Below are positions 12,303-21,506 of a DNA stretch of 64,000 bases, piece by piece (the stretch's first letter is position 1; each line of letters opens with the position of its first letter). Both the position numbers and the translations under genes were made by a program. The DNA is taken from assembly GCA_002840555.1 (NCBI GenBank), contig PHBJ01000007.1, positions 45,750 to 109,749 on the forward strand, read 5' to 3'. The notes under the pieces are model-generated. The model did no database searches and was not told the DNA's origin. It saw nothing but the letters and a program-made list of their open reading frames with translations. The stretch comes from Deltaproteobacteria bacterium HGW-Deltaproteobacteria-13 (GTDB lineage Bacteria; Desulfobacterota; Syntrophia; Syntrophales; Smithellaceae).

Positions 12303-13109
12303 TTATTCCTTGAATATTTCGGCAAGGAATTTTTTCAATTCCGCCCATGATTTTTTATCAGCGTCAGCGTTATACCCAACCGGCATATTAAATTTTTTCG
12401 CGTACATATCGGCTTCGGGATTCGTAAAAGCGTGCATTGCCTGTGGATAGGAAATAAACTGAAAATCAGCCCCGGCATTTTCCATTTCCTTCTTAAACGA
12501 TTCGATTTGTTCGGGTGTTGTGAACTTATCCGCGTCACCATTCAGCACAAGAATCTTTGCCTTAATGACACCGGGCTCGGCGGGCGTTGCTGTCGCCAGG
12601 CTTCCATGAAAGCTTGCCACTCCCTTGAGATCACCCCCCTGTCTTGCCATATGCAGGACAACTCCGCCTCCGAAACAATAGCCGATGGCGGCTATCCTTT
12701 CAGGATCGACGCTGTCTTGTTTTTTTAGATATTCCAAAGCCGCCATAAATCGCCCCTCTCCCACAGCGGCATTTTTCATGACTTCAGCGGCGAACTTCCC
12801 GGCATCATCAGGGTGCTTGGCAATCTTGCCGCCCCCATACATATCAAGAGCGAGGGCCGTATAGCCTAATCCGGCTATCATCCGGGCGCGTTTATGGACA
12901 TATTCATTCTGTCCCCACCATTCATGGACAATAAGCACGCCAGGACGTTTACCTTTAATATGCTTATCATAAGCCAGATAACCTTTCATCACCTCATTTC
13001 CGGCCTTGTAATTTACAGTCTTTCCTTTAATTTTGGTTGCGGCAAAAGCGGGAAGACAAATGACGGCTGCCATTGCGGCAAAGGCCAATACCATAGGTAT
13101 TCTTTTCAT
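12303..13109 (-). CDS. Secreted dienelactone-hydrolase-family protein
   Basis: The 268-residue protein begins with a clear signal peptide (residues 1-23, ending LPAFA) and continues with an alpha/beta-hydrolase domain. The dienelactone hydrolase triad is visible: nucleophile cysteine in GYCFGGG near residue 142, aspartate in NGDADKF, histidine in MHAFTNP. VIVHEWWGQNEY is a hallmark near residue 62. Family members open lactones or esters; the signal peptide puts this one in the periplasm, so its substrate is probably not a dienelactone from aromatic breakdown. No aromatic-degradation genes are nearby. A G-rich stretch precedes ATG 13109. Confidence 0.88.
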   Translation of the reverse strand: MKRIPMVLAFAAMAAVICLPAFAATKIKGKTVNYKAGNEVMKGYLAYDKHIKGKRPGVLIVHEWWGQNEYVHKRARMIAGLGYTALALDMYGGGKIAKHPDDAGKFAAEVMKNAAVGEGRFMAALEYLKKQDSVDPERIAAIGYCFGGGVVLHMARQGGDLKGVASFHGSLATATPAEPGVIKAKILVLNGDADKFTTPEQIESFKKEMENAGADFQFISYPQAMHAFTNPEADMYAKKFNMPVGYNADADKKSWAELKKFLAEIFKE

Positions 13110-13207
13110 AATAACACCCCTTGGTTTATTGACGAATTAGAGGTAAGGTTATTCCTTATGTTGAAGGAAAAGTTACTGATACTTTTATAACTGATCGGAA
13201 AACTCTT

Positions 13208-13576
13208 TTACGGTATCGTTAATGTTGAAGTTTTATGCCCCCAGAGATTGCAGGTTGCCGTAACTTCTAATACATCTCCTTTTGCCGCCTTAATATTATA
13301 AGTATAAGTAAAAATAGAATCTGTGGGCTGAGTAGAATACTCATTTGTGCTGATGACCACCCCATTTTTTTTGATTTCAACAGATTTAATGTGATGCATT
13401 CCGGCAGATAACGTGTAATGATTGATTGTAACAGACAATGTTTGCGTCTTCATATCATAAACCGGATCTACAGATTTTGGCGCGGTTGCATAAGATGGCT
13501 GCGCCATAAAACACGACAAGAAAAGAATAAAAATAGCGACCTGCCAATATTGGGATTGTACCCTTAAATTTTTCAT
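13208..13576 (-). CDS. Small secreted protein, family not recognised
   Basis: This 122-residue protein has an N-terminal signal segment (hydrophobic 14-25, cleavage probably after SYA near residue 30). The mature part is rich in beta-strand-like alternation (TLSVTINHYTLSAGMHHIKSV, FTYTYNIKAAKGDVLEVTATC), and it ends NLWGHKTSTLTIP. The His-x15-30-Cys/WGH pattern recalls, loosely, the superoxide-reductase-like or desulfoferrodoxin-like metal-binding folds, but I cannot assign it. GGAGG lies 7 bases before ATG 13576, a strong start. It follows its own promoter region and is separated from the hydrolase downstream by about 100 bases. Confidence 0.75.
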   Translation of the reverse strand: MKNLRVQSQYWQVAIFILFLSCFMAQPSYATAPKSVDPVYDMKTQTLSVTINHYTLSAGMHHIKSVEIKKNGVVISTNEYSTQPTDSIFTYTYNIKAAKGDVLEVTATCNLWGHKTSTLTIP

Positions 13577-13740
13577 AGCTTTCCTCCCGTTAAATTAATA
13601 TTTTCGTTTTACGTCTATCATCCATGTTATCATACTACAAATTTTAACGTCCGGAAACAATGGTGGTTGAATCGATGCAAATTGACAGGTAAATACTACC
13701 ATGGAAAAAATAATGCCTGTTCCTGATCTCCCGGGAAACC

Positions 13741-14325
13741 TTATTCTTTACGATCATACGCAAATTGCGTACCCAGCAACACATCCCACACAGGCGTGGT
13801 AACGCCGAAGTTATTTTCGGGATGACGGTGATGAATGAGATGATGGGCTGACCAGTGTTTGGCCCGGGACCATTTAAAACCGGCGTGGTGGATGGCAAAG
13901 TGGCTCAATCCGTAAGTGACATAGCCGAATGTCATCGTTCCGGCAAGCAGAAACGCGTTGTGCATCGGCATAAGCAGCATAAATAGACCTGCCAAAGTCA
14001 CGAGGACCATCGCCGGCAGAAAAAAAGGCAGGGAATCGTAACCCATCGGATTCAAGTGATGAGCGTGATGGCCTTCAGCCATTATCCGCACTGACCCGTG
14101 AAAGAGCCAGCGATGAATGAAGTATTCGAAAAAGCTGACAAGAAACAAGCCGGAAGCGACCGTTAAAAAAACCGTTAGCCAGGTGAGATCATGAAGGCGC
14201 AAAGCGATAAAGATTAACCCTGTGCCTAACGGAATATCAATGGCGAATTCACCCCAATAATTGGCGCGAGTTTTGGACATATTCAAGATAAAGCTCAGCG
14301 CAATATCAAACAGGTGATGGATCAT
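13741..14325 (-). CDS. Fatty acid hydroxylase/sterol desaturase superfamily membrane protein
   Basis: The protein has the histidine boxes of the integral-membrane di-iron hydroxylases: HRWLFH, then HHAHH, and later HFAIHH and HWSAHHLIHHRHPENNFG near the C-terminus. Four or so membrane helices surround them. Family members hydroxylate or desaturate lipid or carotenoid chains using oxygen, which is odd for a strict anaerobe and suggests at least oxygen tolerance or another activity. I set the start at ATG 14325 (MIHHLFDIALSF), because the extra 28 residues from ATG 14409 look non-coding; neither has a strong ribosome binding site. Confidence 0.85.
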   Translation of the reverse strand: MIHHLFDIALSFILNMSKTRANYWGEFAIDIPLGTGLIFIALRLHDLTWLTVFLTVASGLFLVSFFEYFIHRWLFHGSVRIMAEGHHAHHLNPMGYDSLPFFLPAMVLVTLAGLFMLLMPMHNAFLLAGTMTFGYVTYGLSHFAIHHAGFKWSRAKHWSAHHLIHHRHPENNFGVTTPVWDVLLGTQFAYDRKE

Positions 14326-14521
14326 TTGTTTTGTCTGCCTCAACTCGTTGCCTCCTGACGATAAATTGACATCGGTGATGGAGAATAAGCATCCATTGTG
14401 ATTTGTCATCAATATAAGGTTATAAAATTGAAAGTCAATAAAAATAAGCTCATTTATTTTTTAAGTTGCGGCAATTTTATTACTTTTGAAAATAACCGTC
14501 CTCTATGATAAACAACCGGTG

Positions 14522-15868
14522 ATGAGTAAAAAGATTCTTTTGATCAACCCCTGGATTTACGATTTTGCAGCATACGATTTCTGGTTAAAACCTCTCGGCC
14601 TCTTATATTTAGGCGGGTTGCTGCGTCGGAACAATCATCAGGTTGATTTTATCGATTGCCTTGATCCCTATCATCCGGACATGCCTCAGGAAACTCGCCG
14701 GCGTCCACAGCGCCATTCTTACGGCGACGGCAAATTCTTCCGCCAGGTGATATCCGCTCCCGACTCCCTGAAGATGATTGACAGAAATTACTGCCGCTAC
14801 GGAATATTGCCGGAAATCTTTACAGATGAGCTCAAAAAACACAAAGATGCGGATATTGTTTTAATAACCTCGATGATGACGTACTGGTATCCGGGAGTTT
14901 TTGAAGCCATTAAAATCATCAAAGAAGTGCTGCCTTCCGTTCCCGTTGTGCTTGGCGGCAAATACGCGATTTTGTGTTCAGAACATGCCCTGAAATATTC
15001 CGGCGCTGATCATATCGTTGCGGGCCCGGGAGAAAAACAAATTCTTCTGTTACTTCAGAAAATATTTGACGAAGAGCCTTTTTTTGTACCCGATGAAAAT
15101 AATCTTGATTCCTATCCCTACCCTGCTTTCGACCTGATACGCAAAATAGAACAACTGCCGTTAATTACATCGCGAGGCTGCCCATATCGCTGCAGCTACT
15201 GCTCCTCGCATATTCTGAATGATAAGTTTCAGCGGCGCGATCCGGTAAAAGTGGTTGATGAGATTGAATACTGGCAAAATAAAACCGGTGTGGTTAATTT
15301 CAGTTTTTACGATGATGCCCTGCTTGTTAAACCCGAAGAAATGATCATTCCCCTGCTCAGAGAAGTAAAAAGAAGAGCGTTGTCCTGTCAATTTCATTGT
15401 CCCAACGGATTACATTTGAGGGAAATAACGAAAGAGCTGAGTGAATTGCTCTACAAGACGGGATTTAAAACAATTCGCTTTGGCTTTGAAACTTCCGATT
15501 TCAACAGGCAGATTCAAACCGGCGGTAAAGTTAAAAACGATGAACTCCGTCTTGCCGTGAACCACTTGAAAAACGCCGGTTATAAAACCCGGGAAATAGG
15601 CATATACCTTTTATGCGGCATGCCCGGTCAAAGCGCAAAAGAAGTGAGTGACAGCATTGAATTTGTTCGGGAATGCGGCGCTAAACCCGTGCTGACTGAA
15701 TACTCTCCTATTCCCGGCACAAAAATGTGGGCGGACGCTGTGGCATCTTCCCCCTTTGACATTCAGGAAGAACCGCTATATCATAATAACTCTTTGCTAC
15801 CTTGTCAAAACAACGATTTTAGTTTTGCCGCTTACGCAGAATTAAAGAAGAAGCTGAAAAATATTTAA
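14522..15868 (+). CDS. B12-binding-domain radical SAM protein
   Basis: The 448-residue protein begins KKILLINPWIYDFAAYDFW, the start of a cobalamin-binding-like domain (about 1-160), and continues with a radical SAM core whose cluster motif CPYRCSYCSS sits near residue 220 (LITSRGCPYRC). A later GFETSDFNRQ and the LCGMPGQ and EYSPIPGTKMW motifs are typical of this class. It should cleave S-adenosylmethionine to start a radical reaction; substrates in this family range from methylations to ring changes in lipids and cofactors. ATG 14522 is chosen over upstream TTG 14486. The tail from position 15760 is short of a recognisable extra domain. Confidence 0.88.
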   Translation: MSKKILLINPWIYDFAAYDFWLKPLGLLYLGGLLRRNNHQVDFIDCLDPYHPDMPQETRRRPQRHSYGDGKFFRQVISAPDSLKMIDRNYCRYGILPEIFTDELKKHKDADIVLITSMMTYWYPGVFEAIKIIKEVLPSVPVVLGGKYAILCSEHALKYSGADHIVAGPGEKQILLLLQKIFDEEPFFVPDENNLDSYPYPAFDLIRKIEQLPLITSRGCPYRCSYCSSHILNDKFQRRDPVKVVDEIEYWQNKTGVVNFSFYDDALLVKPEEMIIPLLREVKRRALSCQFHCPNGLHLREITKELSELLYKTGFKTIRFGFETSDFNRQIQTGGKVKNDELRLAVNHLKNAGYKTREIGIYLLCGMPGQSAKEVSDSIEFVRECGAKPVLTEYSPIPGTKMWADAVASSPFDIQEEPLYHNNSLLPCQNNDFSFAAYAELKKKLKNI

Positions 15869-15889
15869 AGACCAGGCAGGCCGCATTAC

Positions 15890-16126
15890 ATGAATGTTTT
15901 AATATGGATTAAAAATATTATTATCTTGTTATTCTCCGTGTTTTTTTTAATTATAGGCGTCAATACCTTATGGGGTTCATTCAGTGTAAAGAATCCGTTT
16001 GAATTTGTGATGTATTTTTTTTCCGCCTCCCTTCTGATTTTAGTTTGTGCTGTTGGAATCATATATTTTTTCTTCCGCCTATTCCCCCAAAAACAAAATG
16101 GAACAAATCATGATAAAACACCATAA
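15890..16126 (+). CDS. Small two-helix membrane protein
   Basis: I do not recognise this 78-residue protein. It has two long hydrophobic segments (about 5-27 and 38-67), a short linker and a polar tail (FPQKQNGTNHDKTP). The frame overlaps the start of the M16 peptidase gene by 17 bases, so the two are probably co-transcribed with the radical SAM gene 21 bases upstream. No charged pore or motif suggests a function. The low complexity of membrane sequence makes the call less secure than for its neighbours. Confidence 0.55.
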   Translation: MNVLIWIKNIIILLFSVFFLIIGVNTLWGSFSVKNPFEFVMYFFSASLLILVCAVGIIYFFFRLFPQKQNGTNHDKTP

Positions 16127-17606
16127 TTTATTGAGAATATTTTTCATATTCGCGGTGATATTGTCACTTTGCGGCCATTCCTACGGCTTTGATCTGGAAA
16201 AGAAGGTTGTTAAAATAAAACTAAAAAACGGACTGACCGTCCTGATGCTGGAGCGTCATTTAAGTCCGACGGTTTCGCTCTATATACGCCATCGCATCGG
16301 AGCGGTTGATGAGCAAAACGGGAAAAGCGGCGCCGCTCATCTTTTAGAGCATATGATGTTTAAAGGCACGACGACGATCGGCACTAAAAATTACATGGCT
16401 GAGAAGAAAATACTGGACGCCATTGAAAAAACCGGCACGGTTTTGGATAAAGAAAAACGAAAAGGCTCAAAAGCTGACCCGGAAATGATTAAAAAGATTT
16501 CCGCCCGATTAAAAAAATTAGAGGATCAACATAAAAAATATTTCATCCCGAATGAAATTGACCGGCTGTATACCCAGAACGGCGGCCTGGATATGAACGC
16601 TTCCACCGGTCAGGATGTAACGACATATCATGTCAGTCTTCCCGCCAACAAAATAGAACTCTGGGCCAGAATCGAATCGGACCGTCTGCTCAATCCCGTT
16701 TTCCGTGAATTTTACACGGAACGCGATGTGGTCATGGAGGAACGAAGACAACGCGTGGAATCCGATCCGGACGGCAAATTGTATGAACAGTTCATCAGCG
16801 CAGCCTATAAAATTCATCCCTATGGCAGGCCGATCATCGGATGGGAAGAAGATTTAATCAACCTGAGCCCCGATTCCGTAAAAGAAATTTTTAAAAAATA
16901 TCAGGCACCGGACAGTATGGTGATTGCTGTTGTCGGAGATATTAACCCTCCAAAAACACTGAAACTGATCGAAAAATATTTTGGACGCATTCCCGCAAGC
17001 CGTGATAAGAAAATTGCAATCCCCGCGGAACCGGTACAAACGGAAGAAAGAAGAGTAAATGTCACTTTCGATGCCAACCCGATGATGATTATCGGATTTC
17101 ACAAACCGAATGCTCCCTCCTACGATGATTATGTTTTTGATGTGCTGGAAGCAATTTTGACGAAAGGCAGAACCAGCCGATTATATAATAAACTGGTTAC
17201 AGATCTGCAAATCGCGAAAAGCATCAGCGCCTCCAACGGCGTGCCGGCGACAAGATATCCGAACCTCTTCACGATATTTGCCCAGCCGCGTTATCCGCAT
17301 ACGAATAGCGAACTGGAAGAAATGATCCTGCAGGAAATAGAAAAAATTAAAACACAGCCGGTGACTGATGAAGAATTAACCAAGGCGAAAAATAATATCA
17401 AGATGGAATACATTAAGAGCCTTGATGCTAATTCCGAAATCGCCTCGACCTTATCTTATTATGAAATCCTGCTCGGCGATTACAGATATTTCGCCGATTA
17501 TTTAAGCAACATCGATAAGGTCACGGCTGGAGATATTCAAAAAGCGGCCGGAATTTATTTAAAAAAAGACAACCGCACCATTGCTGTTTTAAACAAGAAA
17601 AATTAG
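16110..17606 (+). CDS. M16 zinc peptidase, catalytic partner
   Basis: The 498-residue protein has an N-terminal hydrophobic signal-like segment (IFFIFAVILSLCGHSYG) and an M16 core. The inverted zinc motif HLLEH near residue 78 and the downstream glutamate in YTERDVVMEERRQR give a complete active site. M16 pitrilysin-like enzymes in pairs usually form a clamshell that degrades peptides in the periplasm. ATG 16110 is inside the tail of the preceding small gene. The stop at 17606 is followed directly by the next ATG, so the two M16 genes are co-expressed. Confidence 0.92.
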   Translation: MIKHHNLLRIFFIFAVILSLCGHSYGFDLEKKVVKIKLKNGLTVLMLERHLSPTVSLYIRHRIGAVDEQNGKSGAAHLLEHMMFKGTTTIGTKNYMAEKKILDAIEKTGTVLDKEKRKGSKADPEMIKKISARLKKLEDQHKKYFIPNEIDRLYTQNGGLDMNASTGQDVTTYHVSLPANKIELWARIESDRLLNPVFREFYTERDVVMEERRQRVESDPDGKLYEQFISAAYKIHPYGRPIIGWEEDLINLSPDSVKEIFKKYQAPDSMVIAVVGDINPPKTLKLIEKYFGRIPASRDKKIAIPAEPVQTEERRVNVTFDANPMMIIGFHKPNAPSYDDYVFDVLEAILTKGRTSRLYNKLVTDLQIAKSISASNGVPATRYPNLFTIFAQPRYPHTNSELEEMILQEIEKIKTQPVTDEELTKAKNNIKMEYIKSLDANSEIASTLSYYEILLGDYRYFADYLSNIDKVTAGDIQKAAGIYLKKDNRTIAVLNKKN

Positions 17607-19064
17607 ATGGCACACGATATGAGCAAAAAAATATTAAACGCAATCATAACTTCTTTTACATTTTTGATCCTGGCCGTCTTTTTAATCACAGTGGAGGCAT
17701 TCCCCGCCGCACCCTCTGATTCCGTTCTGCCGTCCCCTGATAAAATTCATTACGCCCCCTTGCGCTTTAATCTGCCGCAAGCCCAGAGGGTGGTTTTAGA
17801 AAACGGCATCGTACTCTATATTCTGGAAAATCATGAACTGCCTTTGATTAATATTAATGCGCTGGTTAAAACCGGAACAATGTATGATCCGGAAGGCAAG
17901 GCCGGTGTCGCCGAATTGACCGCCTATGTCATGAGAACCGGAGGCACGGCAAAATTAAACAGCGCGGAATTTGACAATCAGCTTGATTTCATGGCCGCTT
18001 CCGCGTCAATTACCATGTCCGTGGACTCCGCACAGGTCAATTTATCCGTTTTGAACAAAGACCTTGACCGGGGACTTGATCTTCTGGCGCAAATGCTCAT
18101 TTCCCCTGTGTTTGAACAAAATAAATTCGAATTGGCCCGGCAATTAAAAAACGAGGAATTACGAAGACTGAAAGACGATCCGCAAAAACTTGCTTTTCGG
18201 GAATTCAATCGTCTGATTTACGCCCATGATCCGCGGGGCCGTCTTTCGACCTATCAATCGCTGGCCAACATCAAGCGCGATGACCTGACCGGATTTCACA
18301 ACCGGTTTTTTGTGCCCGCAAATATTATGTTCGCCGTAAGCGGCGATATCACAAAAGAAGAAGCTGTCAATAAATTGAGCCGCTACTTCGGCGGGTGGAA
18401 AACAAAAGACATTCCGGACAATATTTCTTCTCAACCCCCAAAGCCCGATGCGGGGTTTTACATGATTAATAAAGAAACTCCCCAATCCATCATTATCGGC
18501 GGCCAATTTGCCGCAAGTAAAAATGATCCTGATTTCCATGCCTTTACCGTTCTTGACTTTATTACCGGCAGCGGTGGTTTTCCTTCAAGAATTTTCAGCG
18601 TTGTACGCAATAAGGAAGGCCTGGCTTACAGCGCCGGAAGTTTCTATCGCGCCAGGTCAACCTACGGAGTTTTCGGCACTTATGCATTCACAAAAACATC
18701 TTCAACCATGAAGGCCTTTTCTCTGATTAATTCTGTTTTAGACAATATCCGGTCAGGAACCATTACAGCCAGGGAATTGGATTGGGCTAAACAATCCATC
18801 GAAAACGGCTTTGTCTTTTCTTTCGATACACCCGACCAGATTGCCTGGCAGCAGATGAATCTCGAATTTGAAAAATTGCCCGCTGATTTTCTACTTCATT
18901 ACCGGGATAGAATAGAAAACGTCACGGTGGAAGATTTGAATAAAGCAGCCCTTCATTATTTGAGCAAAGCAAACCAGGTCGTCTTAATTTTAGGTGACAG
19001 CAAAAATTTTGACAAACCTTTGACGCCCATGGGCCCGCCTGTTTTCATAACGCCGGAAGAATAA
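17607..19064 (+). CDS. M16 peptidase-like protein, non-catalytic partner
   Basis: The 485-residue protein is homologous to the preceding M16 enzyme but lacks the HxxEH zinc site: the matching position reads GVAELTAYVMRTGGT. It retains the rest of the fold (RFNLPQAQRVVLENGIVLYILENHELP, GSGGFPSRIF, GLAYSAGSFY). It also begins with a signal-like hydrophobic segment (residues 10-26). This matches known M16 heterodimers in which one subunit lost its catalytic residues but helps shape the substrate chamber. Its ATG follows the upstream stop with no gap. Confidence 0.9.
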   Translation: MAHDMSKKILNAIITSFTFLILAVFLITVEAFPAAPSDSVLPSPDKIHYAPLRFNLPQAQRVVLENGIVLYILENHELPLININALVKTGTMYDPEGKAGVAELTAYVMRTGGTAKLNSAEFDNQLDFMAASASITMSVDSAQVNLSVLNKDLDRGLDLLAQMLISPVFEQNKFELARQLKNEELRRLKDDPQKLAFREFNRLIYAHDPRGRLSTYQSLANIKRDDLTGFHNRFFVPANIMFAVSGDITKEEAVNKLSRYFGGWKTKDIPDNISSQPPKPDAGFYMINKETPQSIIIGGQFAASKNDPDFHAFTVLDFITGSGGFPSRIFSVVRNKEGLAYSAGSFYRARSTYGVFGTYAFTKTSSTMKAFSLINSVLDNIRSGTITARELDWAKQSIENGFVFSFDTPDQIAWQQMNLEFEKLPADFLLHYRDRIENVTVEDLNKAALHYLSKANQVVLILGDSKNFDKPLTPMGPPVFITPEE

Positions 19065-19085
19065 ATTATCTTAAAGGAATATTTT

Positions 19086-20327
19086 ATGATCGATGAAGAC
19101 AATTTCAAAAGGATAACGCAACGAATAGATTCCTACCGTGAAGCCATGATCGAATTGCAAATCGCTCTTAGCGCCCATCCGGCGGTCGGGCCGGAAAACG
19201 GCGGTGACGGCGAACTGCTGAAGGCACGTTTCCTGAAGGATCGCCTTGTTCAACTGGGCTTTAAAAATTTCCGGCATTTCGACGCGCAGGATAAAAGGGT
19301 TTCCTCCGGCATTCGTCCCAATCTGGTGACAACGATAGAAGGTCAAAATAAAAACAGGTTTATCTGGATCATTACGCATCTGGATATTGTTCCGCCCGGC
19401 GAACGGCGTCTCTGGAGCCAGGATCCTTACCAGGCTTATGTGAAAGATGGTCATGTTTTCGGACGCGGCGTGGAAGACAATCAACAGGATATGGTTGCTT
19501 CCATCTTTGCCGCCAAAGCGATGATGGATGAGGGATTCATACCGGATCATTCCATTAATCTTGCCTTTGTGGCCGATGAAGAAACATCAAGCAATATGGG
19601 ACTCTATTATATGATCGATTCCACGGATAATCTTTTTAACCACGATGACTTGATTATCGTCCCCGATTCGGGAAATCCGCAGGGATCATTAATTGAGGTC
19701 GCGGAGAAGAGCATTCTCTGGCTGTGTTTTAAAACAAAAGGGAAACAATGCCACGGCAGCAACCCGCAATTAGGCAAAAATGCTTTTGTTGCCGCATCAC
19801 ATCTGGTCACAAAACTGGTCAAGCTGAAAAAACTGTTTCCCAAAACCGATCCCCTTTTTGATCCGCCTCAAAGCACCTTTGAACCGACAAAAAAAGAAGC
19901 GAATGTGGGCAATATCAACACCATTCCCGGTGAAGATATTTTCTGCATGGATTGCCGCGTTCTGCCGAACTATGATTTACGGGATGTCCTGGCGGCCATA
20001 CAAAAAATGGTTCAGGATATTGAAAAAAAATTCAAGGTTCAAATTGAAATATCAACCGCGCAATACGTTCAATCCGCAAAACCGACACATCCCGACGCTC
20101 CGGTTGTTAAAGCGCTGACGGAAGCCATTCAGACGGTTTACCATATTAAAGCGTTTGCCGGCGGTGTCGGGGCGGGAACAGTAGCTTCCTATATCCGCAA
20201 AAAAGATTACCCGGTGGCCGTTTGGTCTAAAACCGGCCAGACCGCCCATCAGCCGGATGAAAACTGCCCCATTGACAATATGCTGGGGAATGCGAAAGTC
20301 TTTGCCCATTTATTCCTGCAAAAGTAA
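19086..20327 (+). CDS. M20 family metallohydrolase
   Basis: The 413 residues show the M20 (DapE/ArgE/dipeptidase) metal and catalytic motifs: THLDIVPPGE near residue 96, GRGVEDNQQD with the bridging aspartate, ADEETSS with the general base, PDSG, and the late TAHQPDE histidine. MDCRVLPNYD marks the lid. The enzyme hydrolyses an amide bond of a peptide or an acylated amino acid with two zinc ions in the cytoplasm. It starts 21 bases after the second M16 gene, and together the three genes suggest peptide use as a carbon or amino acid source. The precise substrate is not readable. Confidence 0.9.
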   Translation: MIDEDNFKRITQRIDSYREAMIELQIALSAHPAVGPENGGDGELLKARFLKDRLVQLGFKNFRHFDAQDKRVSSGIRPNLVTTIEGQNKNRFIWIITHLDIVPPGERRLWSQDPYQAYVKDGHVFGRGVEDNQQDMVASIFAAKAMMDEGFIPDHSINLAFVADEETSSNMGLYYMIDSTDNLFNHDDLIIVPDSGNPQGSLIEVAEKSILWLCFKTKGKQCHGSNPQLGKNAFVAASHLVTKLVKLKKLFPKTDPLFDPPQSTFEPTKKEANVGNINTIPGEDIFCMDCRVLPNYDLRDVLAAIQKMVQDIEKKFKVQIEISTAQYVQSAKPTHPDAPVVKALTEAIQTVYHIKAFAGGVGAGTVASYIRKKDYPVAVWSKTGQTAHQPDENCPIDNMLGNAKVFAHLFLQK

Positions 20328-20505
20328 AATACGGTGGCTGATTGATATTATTTCTTTTAATATTATATACTTATATATGAAATTAATGTATTGCATTGCA
20401 TATATCAACGTGATAAAAACCGGCTCTAAATTGAAAGGTTCACCATTGGAATAGAGCATTAATAGTTTGATATAAATCATATAATTTTAGAGGCTGATAA
20501 TTATT

Positions 20506-21501
20506 TTGAAGCAGGCAACTAAAAGTATTAACGTAGAGAAAATTTCCTTTGTTGATCACAATTTACTGAAGAATCTCTGCGGTGAGCATGATAAGCATTT
20601 AAAACTCATTGAGAAGCTGGAACCGGTTAAGATAAAGGCCTGGGGAAATAATATCACCATTTCCGGCCAAAATGAAAATGTTCGCAAAATCAGCGCCATG
20701 TTACAGCAGCTTTATTCAATCATGGAGAAAGGCTGGCATATTCATTCATCGGATATTGACTATGCCCATCGCATTCTCTCCGAAGATATAACCTTCGAAT
20801 TAGCGAGAATATTCCTCGACACTGTTTTTATTTCTTCTCAAAAGCGCATCATTACCCCCAAAAGTATCGCTCAAAGGCTTTATATCGAATATATGAGAAA
20901 TTTTGATATGGTGTTTTCCATCGGACCTGCGGGAACCGGAAAAACATATCTGGCGATGGCGATGGCCGTATCCTATTTACTGGAGAGAAAAGTCCAAAGA
21001 ATCATTCTGGCGCGTCCGGCGGTAGAGGCCGGAGAAAGATTGGGCTTTCTCCCTGGAGACCTTGCGGATAAAGTAAACCCTTATCTTCGCCCCCTGTATG
21101 ACGCTCTTTATGATATGATCGACATGGAAAGGGCCTCCGCCCTCATCAATAAAGGGTTGATTGAAGTCGCCCCCCTTGCTTTCATGCGGGGCAGAACACT
21201 CAACGATTCATTCATTATATTGGATGAAGCGCAAAATACAACATCCGAACAAATGAAAATGTTTTTAACCAGGCTGGGGTTTGGTTCCAAAGCAGTCATT
21301 ACCGGCGATATCACCCAGGTTGATTTACCCATGGATAAAGTTTCCGGCTTAATTGAAGCGGGAAAAATCTTAAAAAAAATCGAGAGTGTCCGTTTTGTTT
21401 ATTTTTCAGAAATTGACGTTATCCGGCACCCGCTGGTTCAAGATGTCATAAAAGCTTACGCGCGTTTAGATAAAGAAAAAACGGCTGATCCCCGTAAATA
21501 A
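20506..21501 (+). CDS. phoH: PhoH-family ATPase
   Basis: The 331-residue protein has a KH-like N-terminal part and a P-loop ATPase domain with GPAGTGKTYLAMAMA near residue 140, ARPAVEAGERLGFLPGD, and the Walker B FIILDEAQNTT, then ITGDITQVDLP. This is the PhoH/YbeZ type, which partners YbeY in ribosome maturation and RNA handling; ybeY lies two genes downstream here. The only start consistent with the family is TTG 20506, with AGAGG about 15 bases upstream, so the exact start is uncertain. It is 5 bases upstream of the PgpH-like gene. Confidence 0.93.
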   Translation: MKQATKSINVEKISFVDHNLLKNLCGEHDKHLKLIEKLEPVKIKAWGNNITISGQNENVRKISAMLQQLYSIMEKGWHIHSSDIDYAHRILSEDITFELARIFLDTVFISSQKRIITPKSIAQRLYIEYMRNFDMVFSIGPAGTGKTYLAMAMAVSYLLERKVQRIILARPAVEAGERLGFLPGDLADKVNPYLRPLYDALYDMIDMERASALINKGLIEVAPLAFMRGRTLNDSFIILDEAQNTTSEQMKMFLTRLGFGSKAVITGDITQVDLPMDKVSGLIEAGKILKKIESVRFVYFSEIDVIRHPLVQDVIKAYARLDKEKTADPRK

Positions 21502-21506
21502 ATTTT

